Translations under genes and position numbers: made by a program
The notes under the pieces: generated by a model
Databases searched by the model: none
Seen by the model: the letters and a program-made list of their open reading frames with translations, nothing else
Told to the model about the DNA's origin: nothing
Source: Hellea balneolensis
GTDB lineage: Bacteria > Pseudomonadota > Alphaproteobacteria > Caulobacterales > Maricaulaceae
Length of the DNA: 5,256 nucleotides
NCBI GenBank assembly: GCA_003233025.1
Contig: QIKS01000091.1
Span: 1-5,256, forward strand
Direction of reading: 5' to 3'
In this document: positions 1-5,256 of the stretch, one piece after another
How positions within the stretch are numbered: position 1 is the stretch's first letter
Layout: each line of letters opens with the position of its first letter

Positions 1-2119
1 TAGCCAGGCCGGCGAGCGTCTGGCCCACGCCCGCAAATCTGAACAAGAGGCACTTGTCAAAAAACAAGCCGCAGAAACCAGTGAGCGTGAACGCAGAGAC
101 GAGCTTTCCAGCGCCCAACAAAAATTATCAGAAGCTGGAGCCGAACAAAAAGCTTTAAAAGCAGTAGCAAGCCGGGCGCAAGATATGTCGGACTGGGTGC
201 CGGTTTTAGACGAACTTGACGTAAAGTCCGGCTATGAAAGCGCATTGGCAACGGCCTTTGGCGACGATTTGGACGCCGGGTTGGAAACGACATTGCCCCT
301 CCATTGGGGCGGCGCGCAAAACCCGGGCATCTCTTTGCCCGAAGGTGTCAGCGCCTTATCGGATTATGTCAAAGCGCCCAAGCAGCTTCAAGCCCGGTTG
401 AGCCAGATCGGCATTGTCGCAAGCGCAGACGGCCCGCGTCTGGCAAAAATGTTGGCACCGGGGCAAAGACTTGTCAGCAAAGCAGGCGACCTTTGGCGTT
501 GGGACGGCTTTCATGCCAGTGCTAGCATCCCGTCCGCAGCCGCCTTAAAGCTTGAAACCCTAAACCGTCTGGCCGTTGTTGAGGCAGGACTTGATGATTT
601 ACAAAACAATGTAGAAGCGGCGCGACAAAAATGGGAAACTGCCCGCCAAGCCCGCGCACAGGCAGACGAAAGCGCCCTGTCGACCCGGCGCGCTTTACCG
701 GATTTAGAGCAAGAAGAACGGGCGGCACAAAACAGTTTAAACCGCTACGAAACCGATCAAGTCCGCCGCACGGAACGCAAAACGGCGGCCACCAGCCGCC
801 TGGAGCGGGCGACGGCAGAGCTGACCGATGTGCAGGCAAGGCGCGGCCAAGCACAAGAACTGCTGGACGCCAGCGAGACCAACACCGACCTGGAACAAGA
901 ATTACAACGCTGCTCACTGGCACTAGAGAGCGCCAGAGACGAAGCCGATGAAGCCAGCGGGCACTATCGCAGCCTTAAAAATGAAGCCGAAGCCCGCGAA
1001 AACAGGCTGGCGGCGATCAAGCAAGACAGGGAAGACTGGCAAAACCGCCAAGAGCAAGCCGCCGCACGCATTGCCAGCTTGGAGGGCCGCAAAGCCGAAA
1101 CCAAAATGGCTCTTGCGGCCGCTCATGACAGTCCCGATGAATTTACCAAGCGTCAACAAGTTTTGCTGTCCGAGCTAAGCCAGGCCGAAACGCGGCGCAC
1201 CAAGGCCAGCGACAGCTTGGCGGAAATTGAAAATGCTTTGCGCGACGCGGATAGACATTTACGCGCCGCCGAACAAGCCCTGGGCACAGCCCGTGAAACC
1301 CGCGCCGCCGCTGAGGCTAGAAATGCGGCGGCAGGTGAGCGCAAAGATGAAATCCACGCCCGCATTCACGAAACATTATCCTGCACACCCGACGAGCTTC
1401 CGGCCCAATTAGAGCGCCTCAGCACCGACAATAAAATGCCCGAAACCGACATTGAACGCAAACTTGAGCGGCTCATACGCGAGCGCGAAAACATGGGCGG
1501 CGTTAACTTGCGCGCTGACGAAGAAGCCGCCGAGCAAGAAGAACGCTTAAGCGCGCTCAGTGATGAGCGGCAAGATTTGATCGCCGCCATTGCCCGCCTG
1601 CGCCAGGGCATTGATAGCCTCAACAGCGAAGGCCGCGAGCGTTTGCTCGAAGCTTTTGATACGGTCAACAAGCATTTTGGTCGGCTGTTCGTCACCTTGT
1701 TTGGCGGCGGCCATGCGTCTTTGGCGCTAACCGAGTCTGAAGATCCGCTGGAAGCTGGCCTCGATATTCTTGTCAGCCCACCGGGTAAAAAACTTGGCTC
1801 CATGTCCTTGATGTCCGGCGGCGAACAAGCGTTAAGCGCCACGGCGCTGATTTTTGCCGTCTTCTTGTCAAATCCGGCCCCGATTTGCGTGCTCGACGAG
1901 GTTGACGCCCCTCTCGATGACAGCAATGTCGAGCGTTATTGCAACCTTCTGGACGCTATGTGCAAGCAAACCCAAACCAAATTTATCGTCATCACCCACA
2001 ACGCCGTCACCATGTCACGCATGGACCGTTTGTTCGGCGTCACCATGGCCCAAAAAGGCGTCTCGCAACTGGTCTCTATTGATCTGGGCGAAGCAGAGAA
2101 GCTAACGGTAAATATTTAG
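1..2119 (+). CDS. smc: Chromosome segregation protein SMC, C-terminal part (5' partial)
   Basis: SMC is the coiled-coil ATPase of the bacterial condensin complex (with ScpA and ScpB); it organises and helps segregate the chromosome. The frame is open from base 2 to the TAG at 2117-2119, so about 705 residues are visible and the start lies upstream; the ATG at 185 is internal. Visible residues 1-60 are the end of the N-terminal coiled coil. Residues about 62-170 form the hinge, with VPVLDELDVKSGYESAL at its start and LWRWDGF near its end. A long Ala/Glu/Arg/Gln-rich coiled coil follows to about residue 495. The head then shows GGVNLRADEE, the ABC signature LMSGGEQ (S605-E608), Walker B VLDEVDAPLDD (D632, E633) and the H-loop VITHN (H666). 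Walker A and the Q-loop must lie in the missing N-terminus. Full-length SMC is usually about 1150 residues, consistent with roughly 60% being seen. No frameshift is visible. The family call is very secure from the head motifs. Confidence -1.
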   Translation, partial: SQAGERLAHARKSEQEALVKKQAAETSERERRDELSSAQQKLSEAGAEQKALKAVASRAQDMSDWVPVLDELDVKSGYESALATAFGDDLDAGLETTLPLHWGGAQNPGISLPEGVSALSDYVKAPKQLQARLSQIGIVASADGPRLAKMLAPGQRLVSKAGDLWRWDGFHASASIPSAAALKLETLNRLAVVEAGLDDLQNNVEAARQKWETARQARAQADESALSTRRALPDLEQEERAAQNSLNRYETDQVRRTERKTAATSRLERATAELTDVQARRGQAQELLDASETNTDLEQELQRCSLALESARDEADEASGHYRSLKNEAEARENRLAAIKQDREDWQNRQEQAAARIASLEGRKAETKMALAAAHDSPDEFTKRQQVLLSELSQAETRRTKASDSLAEIENALRDADRHLRAAEQALGTARETRAAAEARNAAAGERKDEIHARIHETLSCTPDELPAQLERLSTDNKMPETDIERKLERLIRERENMGGVNLRADEEAAEQEERLSALSDERQDLIAAIARLRQGIDSLNSEGRERLLEAFDTVNKHFGRLFVTLFGGGHASLALTESEDPLEAGLDILVSPPGKKLGSMSLMSGGEQALSATALIFAVFLSNPAPICVLDEVDAPLDDSNVERYCNLLDAMCKQTQTKFIVITHNAVTMSRMDRLFGVTMAQKGVSQLVSIDLGEAEKLTVNI

Positions 2120-2120
2120 C

Positions 2121-2145
2121 CACCTGTGACCAGACGTCACACCTG
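2121..2145. repeat. Short palindrome flanked by CACCTG direct repeats
   Basis: The sequence contains a perfect 6-bp inverted repeat, TGTGAC at 2125-2130 and GTCACA at 2136-2141, with a 5-base spacer. The hexamer CACCTG also occurs twice in the same orientation, at 2121-2126 and 2140-2145, overlapping the arms. It begins two bases after the smc stop codon and its centre is about 60 bases upstream of the -35 box of the predicted F0 promoter. It could be a regulator site or a weak hairpin at the end of smc. The T-rich run that would make it a standard terminator is not directly behind it. The half-sites resemble the CRP/FNR-type TGTGA...TCACA, but the spacing is 7 rather than 6, so I do not assign a regulator. 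Confidence -1.
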
Positions 2146-2190
2146 CTTGTTTCGCCAGCTTTTCTTAGTTTTCGTGCGTCCGTAATGATG

Positions 2191-2219
2191 TTGACACCCC
2201 CCAAAGCCGCAGATAAATT
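2191..2219 (+). promoter_or_regulatory. Predicted sigma-70-type promoter for the F0 operon
   Basis: A perfect -35 hexamer TTGACA (2191-2196) is followed, after 17 bases, by TAAATT (2214-2219), a 4 of 6 match to the -10 consensus. Transcription would start near 2226, giving a leader of about 30 bases before the ATG at 2258. The location, in the only sizeable gap between smc and the F0 genes, fits. A start near 2226 also argues against the possible TTG/GTG starts at 2228-2234, which would leave almost no leader. It is a prediction from sequence only. Confidence -1.
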
Positions 2220-2257
2220 GCCCGCATTTGGTGGTGGCCATCAAATGGATCAAAGCA

Positions 2258-2578
2258 ATGTCTGAACAGAAAAAAATATCGACAAAACAGGATCAATCAA
2301 ACGCTTTACAAGCGCTTGGAAATAAGGTTAAAGCGGCACAGAACGCTCGCGAGCCAAACGCGGACGAGGAACGGGCAGGCTGGGCGGTCGGCATACGTTA
2401 TGCCAGCGAGTTTTCCGCCGCCGTTATTGTCGGTGGCATGCTCGGCGCAGGCATTGATTATTTTGCCAATACGAAGCCATTTGGGCTTCTGATAGGCATT
2501 ATATTGGGATTTATGGCAGGCACGCGCAATATTGTGCGTATCGCCAAGGAAATGAGTGCAAATGATAGTGAAAGCTAG
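2258..2578 (+). CDS. atpI: ATP synthase assembly factor AtpI
   Basis: AtpI is a small inner-membrane protein encoded first in many F0 operons. In the family it is linked to assembly of the c-subunit ring and has been proposed to take part in Mg2+ supply. The protein is 106 residues from ATG 2258. Residues 1-40 are polar and cytoplasmic. GWAVGIRYASEF (41-52) leads into a first membrane segment at about 51-70 and a second at about 74-95, with Gly-rich packing (GGMLGAGIDYF and GIILGFMAG) and a basic end TRNIVRIAKE. The hairpin of two helices and the position before atpB support the call. The frame can be extended upstream to TTG 2228 or GTG 2231/2234. I chose ATG 2258 because the predicted transcription start is near 2226 and a weak GGA lies 8 bases before the ATG; the ribosome site is poor, so the start is the least certain part. 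Confidence -1.
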   Translation: MSEQKKISTKQDQSNALQALGNKVKAAQNAREPNADEERAGWAVGIRYASEFSAAVIVGGMLGAGIDYFANTKPFGLLIGIILGFMAGTRNIVRIAKEMSANDSES

Positions 2579-2633
2579 CATTTGCGAAAGAACAATAAGG
2601 CGGCAATAGCCCGCGCAAAACAAGAGGCCTGCA

Positions 2634-3392
2634 ATGGCAGATCCACTGGATCCGATTAAGCAGTTTGAAATCCATCCCATGCAAGAATTTAAGCTGGGCG
2701 GATATGATGTCAGCTTTACCAATTCATCTTTCGTGATGGTAATGGCCGTGGTGCTTATCGGCTTGTTCTTGTTTATGGGCACATCAAAGCGCTCATTAGT
2801 ACCCGGACGCTTGCAGTCCATGACGGAAATATCTTACGAATTTGTCGCCAATATGGTTCGCTCAACGGCAGGACGCGACGGACTTAAATTTTTCCCGTTC
2901 ATCTACGCTTTGTTCATGTTCATCCTCTTTGCCAACATGCTCGGCCTGATCCCGTTTTTCTTTACCAGCACCTCGCATATTGTCGTCACCTTTGCTCTGG
3001 CCATGTCGGTTATGACGACAGTGTTGGTGGTCGGGCTTTGGAAACACGGCTTTAAGTTTTTCAAATTATTTGTGCCATCTGGTGTGCCAATTGCCATCTT
3101 GCCGCTCGTGGTTTTATTGGAGCTTATCTCCTTTTTGTCACGACCTTTTTCCCACGGCATTCGTCTTTGGGCCAATATGTTGGCCGGGCATATTATGCTG
3201 AAATTATTCGCAGGCTTCATTATTATGATGTTTGCCGGGCTTGGCGGCGTTGCTAAAATCGGTGCGATTGCACCCTTTATCATGGTGATTGCCCTGACGC
3301 CTTTGGAAATCCTCGTGGCTTTTTTACAAGCTTATGTATTCGCAATCCTGACCAGTGTGTATATCAATGACGCACTGCATCCCGGACACTAA
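2634..3392 (+). CDS. atpB: F0F1 ATP synthase subunit a
   Basis: Subunit a is the membrane stator that provides the two proton half-channels beside the c-ring. The 252-residue length is usual for alphaproteobacteria. The N-terminus MADPLDPIKQFEIHP is followed by hydrophobic helices at about 31-50, 87-110, 114-136, 150-169, 177-203 and 208-243. The essential arginine (E. coli R210) is R177, in GIRLWANMLAGH. The E. coli pair E219/H245 appears exchanged as H186 and E225, as in mitochondrial ATP6, and the conserved glutamine (E. coli Q252) is Q232 in FLQAYVF. The start ATG has AGAGG at 2623-2627, 6 bases upstream. Residues just before R177 (SHG) and W179 differ from the SLSVRLF pattern I would expect. 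It lies 55 bases after atpI and 43 before atpE. Identification is secure. Confidence -1.
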   Translation: MADPLDPIKQFEIHPMQEFKLGGYDVSFTNSSFVMVMAVVLIGLFLFMGTSKRSLVPGRLQSMTEISYEFVANMVRSTAGRDGLKFFPFIYALFMFILFANMLGLIPFFFTSTSHIVVTFALAMSVMTTVLVVGLWKHGFKFFKLFVPSGVPIAILPLVVLLELISFLSRPFSHGIRLWANMLAGHIMLKLFAGFIIMMFAGLGGVAKIGAIAPFIMVIALTPLEILVAFLQAYVFAILTSVYINDALHPGH

Positions 3393-3423
3393 CGTCAATT
3401 TTTATTTTAACTGCTAACCCTAT

Positions 3424-3430
3424 AGGAGAA
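3424..3430 (+). promoter_or_regulatory. Strong Shine-Dalgarno sequence of atpE
   Basis: AGGAGAA ends 5 bases before the atpE ATG at 3436. It is among the best ribosome binding sites in the window and sits in an AT-rich 43-base spacer. That fits the need for many copies of subunit c per enzyme, although the effect on expression is inferred. Confidence -1.
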
Positions 3431-3435
3431 TTATC

Positions 3436-3663
3436 ATGGAACCAGAAGCAGCAAAACTTATCGGTGCAGGCCTTGCCTGTTCAGGCATGATCGGTGCCGG
3501 CATTGGCCTTGGTCACATTTTTGGCAATTATCTTTCCGCCGCCATTCGCAACCCCTCAGCCGCTCAAGGCCAATTTGGTAATTTGATTTTCGGCTTTGCC
3601 GTGACAGAAGCTTTGGGTATTTTCTCACTTTTGATCGCGTTTTTGCTCTTATTTGCCGTCTAA
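3436..3663 (+). CDS. atpE: F0F1 ATP synthase subunit c (proteolipid)
   Basis: Subunit c oligomerises into the rotating membrane ring, each copy carrying one proton on a buried carboxylate. The protein has 75 residues, the usual alphaproteobacterial size. Helix 1 (about 8-32) carries the Gly-rich packing run IGAGIGLG. The polar loop contains R38-N39-P40, corresponding to RQP in E. coli. Helix 2 (about 48-75) carries the proton-binding glutamate E58 in [10 protein letters not shown]. The neighbourhood of E58 lacks the Glu-Ser-Thr pattern typical of Na+-binding rings, so I infer a proton ring. C15 and H27 are minor departures from the common helix 1 sequence (usually NIFG where this has HIFG). 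It sits between subunits a and b', preceded by a strong ribosome binding site. Confidence -1.
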   Translation: MEPEAAKLIGAGLACSGMIGAGIGLGHIFGNYLSAAIRNPSAAQGQFGNLIFGFAVTEALGIFSLLIAFLLLFAV

Positions 3664-3684
3664 AAAACGCACGCAAATTATAAT

Positions 3685-3695
3685 AGAAGGTAAGG
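3685..3695 (+). promoter_or_regulatory. Ribosome binding site region of the b' gene
   Basis: Two overlapping candidates, AGAAGG (3685-3690) and AAGG (3692-3695), precede adjacent in-frame start codons GTG 3697 and ATG 3700. From AGAAGG the spacing is 6 bases to the GTG and 9 to the ATG. Both are workable, and they change the protein by one residue only. I prefer the ATG. Confidence -1.
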
Positions 3696-3699
3696 TGTG

Positions 3700-4251
3700 A
3701 TGAGCATATTAAGCTTCACATTCGCTGCCGCGGCAGCAACCAATGAAGCTGGCGAACAGGCCAGCGGCGTATTTCCGCCGCTGGACGTGTCCACCTTTCC
3801 TTCGCAATTATTTTGGCTGTTTATTACATTTGGCCTGTTGCTTTTACTTCTGTCCAAATTTCTCTTGCCGCGTGTTGGTGGGATTTTGGAGGACAGAAGC
3901 AATCGCATTGCCGATGATTTGGACAGTGCTGCGCGGATGCAACGCGACGCGGAACTGGCCGAGAAAGCTTATGATCAGGCGCTTAGCGACGCCCGGGCCA
4001 AAGCCCACAACGTGTCTGAAACCACCCGTGCAAGCATTGCCGCTGAAATCAATTCTGAACTGGCAGCAGCCGAACAACATGCGGGCGAACAATTGGAACT
4101 GGCCGAAGCTAAAATCCGAAAAATGCGGGCGAAGGCTCTTTCCAATGTTGACGAGATTGCTGCGAAAACGGCGAAAAATCTGGTTGAGAAATTACACACT
4201 GGCACGATCAATATTGCCACGGCCCAAAAGGCCGTCAAGGCATTGGGTTAG
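3700..4251 (+). CDS. atpF': F0F1 ATP synthase subunit b' (peripheral stalk)
   Basis: b' pairs with b to form the peripheral stalk that anchors F1 to subunit a; a separate b' is found in alphaproteobacteria, cyanobacteria and plastids. The gene is also named atpG, atpX or atpF2 in different genomes. The protein is 183 residues from ATG 3700. The family hallmark FPPLDVSTFPSQLFW (25-39) leads into one membrane helix (about 37-57), then LPRVGGILEDRSNRIADDLD (56-75) and a long charged alpha-helical region to about 165 for dimerisation with b. The first 15 residues (MSILSFTFAAAAATN) are hydrophobic and alanine-rich, rather like a weak signal peptide, and lie before the membrane helix. Its position directly before atpF, with only 9 bases between stop and start, fits translation of the two partners in similar amounts. 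Confidence -1.
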   Translation: MSILSFTFAAAAATNEAGEQASGVFPPLDVSTFPSQLFWLFITFGLLLLLLSKFLLPRVGGILEDRSNRIADDLDSAARMQRDAELAEKAYDQALSDARAKAHNVSETTRASIAAEINSELAAAEQHAGEQLELAEAKIRKMRAKALSNVDEIAAKTAKNLVEKLHTGTINIATAQKAVKALG

Positions 4252-4256
4252 GAGAG
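4250..4256 (+). promoter_or_regulatory. Shine-Dalgarno of atpF overlapping the b' stop codon
   Basis: AGGAGAG overlaps the last two bases of the b' TAG stop (4249-4251) and ends 4 bases before the atpF ATG at 4261. Ribosomes finishing b' would be placed at the start of b, so translational coupling of the two stalk subunits is likely (inferred). Confidence -1.
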
Positions 4257-4260
4257 CAAT

Positions 4261-4761
4261 ATGCATTGGGACTTCAACCCGGCCAGCCCAACCATTTGGG
4301 TGTTTTTCGCGCTGCTGGTTATCATTGGCGCTGCCCTTTATTTTGGCATTCACAAAACCATCGCCAAGGCATTGGACGGACGCGCCGACGCTATTCGCGC
4401 CGAGCTGGACGCCGCCAAAACCTTGCGCGAAGAAGCGCAAACTTTACTGGCGTCTTATCAGCGCAAACAAGCCGAGGCGGAAGAGCAAGCCAAAACCATT
4501 GTCAAGCAAGCCCGCAAAGACGCCGAAAACATGGCCGCCCAAGCCCGCAAGGATTTGCAAGAACGCTTAGAGCGCAAAGCCGAACAAGCGGAAGCAAAAA
4601 TTGCCAATGCTGAGGCCCAGGCCCTAAGCGATGTCAAAGCCCGCGCCGTTGATCTGGCCAGCAAAGCAGCTGAGCAAATTATCCGCGAACAGTTTAAAGC
4701 GGCTGCGCATAACGGCCTGATTAAAGCCGGCATTGCCGATTTAGGTAAGGCTTTGAATTAG
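4261..4761 (+). CDS. atpF: F0F1 ATP synthase subunit b (peripheral stalk)
   Basis: Subunit b is the second half of the peripheral stalk, linking subunit a in the membrane to the top of F1. The protein has 166 residues, normal for the family. A short N-terminus (MHWDFNPASPT) precedes a single membrane helix at about 12-30. Then comes the family pattern IAKALDGRADAIRAELDAAKTL (34-55 approximately), and EEAQTLLASYQRKQAEAEEQA, a continuous charged helix, and an end ALSDVKARAVDLASKAAEQII (121-141). The sequence QARKD occurs at 83-87 and again at 94-98, exactly 11 residues apart, in line with the hendecad right-handed coiled coil known for b dimers. The start is fixed by AGGAGAG at 4250-4256. It is distinguished from b' by the lack of the FPPxDxSTF motif. 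Confidence -1.
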   Translation: MHWDFNPASPTIWVFFALLVIIGAALYFGIHKTIAKALDGRADAIRAELDAAKTLREEAQTLLASYQRKQAEAEEQAKTIVKQARKDAENMAAQARKDLQERLERKAEQAEAKIANAEAQALSDVKARAVDLASKAAEQIIREQFKAAAHNGLIKAGIADLGKALN

Positions 4762-4846
4762 AGGCTGTTTGTTTTTGAGTTAAGACAAGACACTCTCGCT
4801 TTCAAAAACACTTGCTCCTAAAGGCCGCAAGTTTATTGTGGCAGCT

Positions 4847-5256
4847 ATGAGTTTGAAAACCCCGACAATGACAGCAAGGCTTGCCAATATACAAAGCCTG
4901 CGCGGTATTGCAGCCTTGTTGGTTGTGCTGTCACACTTGTTGATCATTGAACAAAAATACTCCCCCGACCAAATTCTAGGCCCGTGGGCAGAATTTGGCT
5001 GGGTCGGCGTTGATATTTTCTTCGTGATTTCAGGTTTCATCATGGTTTATGTCACCCAGAGATCCAAGGGCGGCGCCCCTGCGGCAATCCGGTTTTTAAG
5101 CGCACGCATCAGCCGGATTTATCCGCTTTATTGGTTGATCAGCGCCGCCATATTATGCGTCTATTTTTGGCAGCCAGGGCTTGTGTTTTCAAGCCAGGCA
5201 CAAATGCCCGATCTGATAAAATCTTTTTTGCTGTGGCCTGATAATATCCCGCCTCT
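4847..5256 (+). CDS. Acyltransferase 3 family membrane protein, N-terminal part (3' partial)
   Basis: Members of this family (OafA/ExoZ-like) are multi-spanning inner-membrane proteins that usually transfer acetyl or other acyl groups to exopolysaccharide, O-antigen, peptidoglycan or related glycans. The frame is open from ATG 4847 to the window edge, giving 136 residues with no stop; complete members are usually about 350-400. The N-terminal hallmark IQSLRGIAALLVVLSHLL (15-32) contains R19 and the probable catalytic H30. GWVGVDIFFVISGFIM (51-66) is the second signature, and FLSARISRIYPLYW (83-96) gives the basic loop before the next helix, at about 95-108. The start is uncertain: there is no clear Shine-Dalgarno, GTG 4838 is also in frame, and ATG 4868 is a shorter option. 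It begins 85 bases after atpF. The substrate cannot be deduced, and neighbours to the right are not visible. Confidence -1.
   Translation, partial: MSLKTPTMTARLANIQSLRGIAALLVVLSHLLIIEQKYSPDQILGPWAEFGWVGVDIFFVISGFIMVYVTQRSKGGAPAAIRFLSARISRIYPLYWLISAAILCVYFWQPGLVFSSQAQMPDLIKSFLLWPDNIPP

Larger units (their letters stand above)
2258..4761 (+). other. F0 ATP synthase operon atpI-atpB-atpE-atpF'-atpF
   Basis: Five co-directional genes occupy this interval, with stop-to-start gaps of 55, 43, 36 and 9 bases and no terminator-like hairpin between them. The order is assembly factor, subunit a, subunit c, stalk subunit b', stalk subunit b. Alphaproteobacteria commonly keep these F0 genes apart from the F1 cluster (atpHAGDC), and no F1 gene is seen here: after b, an unrelated acyltransferase begins. 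Co-transcription from the promoter at 2191-2219 is inferred. Confidence -1.

Noticed and set aside
1366..1926. A 186-codon open frame on the minus strand inside smc
   Set aside because: It lies fully antisense to the conserved SMC coiled coil and head. The translation is Ser/Ala/Arg-rich low-complexity sequence typical of a shadow frame, and it has no recognisable domain.
2581..2619. Short inverted repeat TTTGCG/CGCAAA in the atpI-atpB gap
   Set aside because: Only 6 bp with a long loop and no T-run; not distinguishable from chance.
2306..2821. A 171-codon minus-strand open frame across atpI and the start of atpB
   Set aside because: It is antisense to two well-supported genes, has no family resemblance and crosses an intergenic gap; it is best explained as chance.
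3743..4570. A 275-codon + strand open frame overlapping b' and b in another frame
   Set aside because: The translation is rich in Trp, Arg, Pro and Lys with no domain, while the overlapping frames encode clear b' and b subunits. It is a shadow.
4770..4810. Inverted repeat TGTTTTTGA (4770-4778) and TCAAAAACA (4802-4810) after atpF as a terminator
   Set aside because: The stem is 9 bp and almost all A:T, the loop is 23 bases, and no T-run follows, so it does not look like an intrinsic terminator. It may still be a chance product of AT-rich sequence.
4775..4839. Possible promoter for the acyltransferase (TTGAGT at 4775, or TTGCTC at 4812 with TATTGT at 4834)
   Set aside because: TTGAGT has no -10 box at a proper distance, and the second pair matches the -35 consensus at only 3 of 6 bases.
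1..5256. Search for mobile elements, CRISPR-like arrays, tRNA or other structured RNA genes
   Set aside because: The window is almost fully covered by recognised genes, and I see no transposase, spaced repeats or tRNA-like cloverleaf in the short gaps.

Overview
This window is an ordinary housekeeping stretch of an alphaproteobacterial chromosome. Every gene I can support is on the + strand. By eye the GC content is close to half, which is moderate for the class. Three things point to Alphaproteobacteria: an SMC protein with the class-specific hinge, a set of F0 ATP synthase genes (atpI-atpB-atpE-b'-b) standing apart from the F1 genes, and the presence of two different b-type stalk subunits (b' and b). 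The sequence does not let me name a genus.

Layout. Positions 1-2119 hold the C-terminal part of the chromosome segregation ATPase SMC, about 705 codons; its N-terminal head (Walker A) lies upstream of the window. A 138-base gap follows. It contains an imperfectly explained palindrome (2121-2145) and a good sigma-70-like promoter (2191-2219). From 2258 to 4761 come five tightly spaced genes: atpI (assembly factor), atpB (subunit a), atpE (subunit c), b' and b. Each of the last four starts close behind its predecessor (8-57 bases, counted stop to start), and most have a readable Shine-Dalgarno sequence. At 4847 an acyltransferase-3 family membrane protein begins (O-acetylation of surface polysaccharide or a similar glycan) and runs off the right edge.

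How the genes work together. AtpI helps assemble the c-ring. Subunits a and c form the proton path, with Arg177 of a facing Glu58 of c. The b'/b heterodimer is the peripheral stalk that holds F1 (encoded elsewhere) still against the rotating ring. SMC and the acyltransferase are functionally unrelated neighbours.

I found no mobile element, CRISPR array, tRNA or rRNA, and no sign of a new biological system. The points worth a second look are modest: the divergent SMC hinge, the palindrome before the F0 promoter, a His/Glu swap and an unusual flank around the key arginine in subunit a, an exact 11-residue repeat in subunit b, and the acyltransferase placed directly behind the operon.
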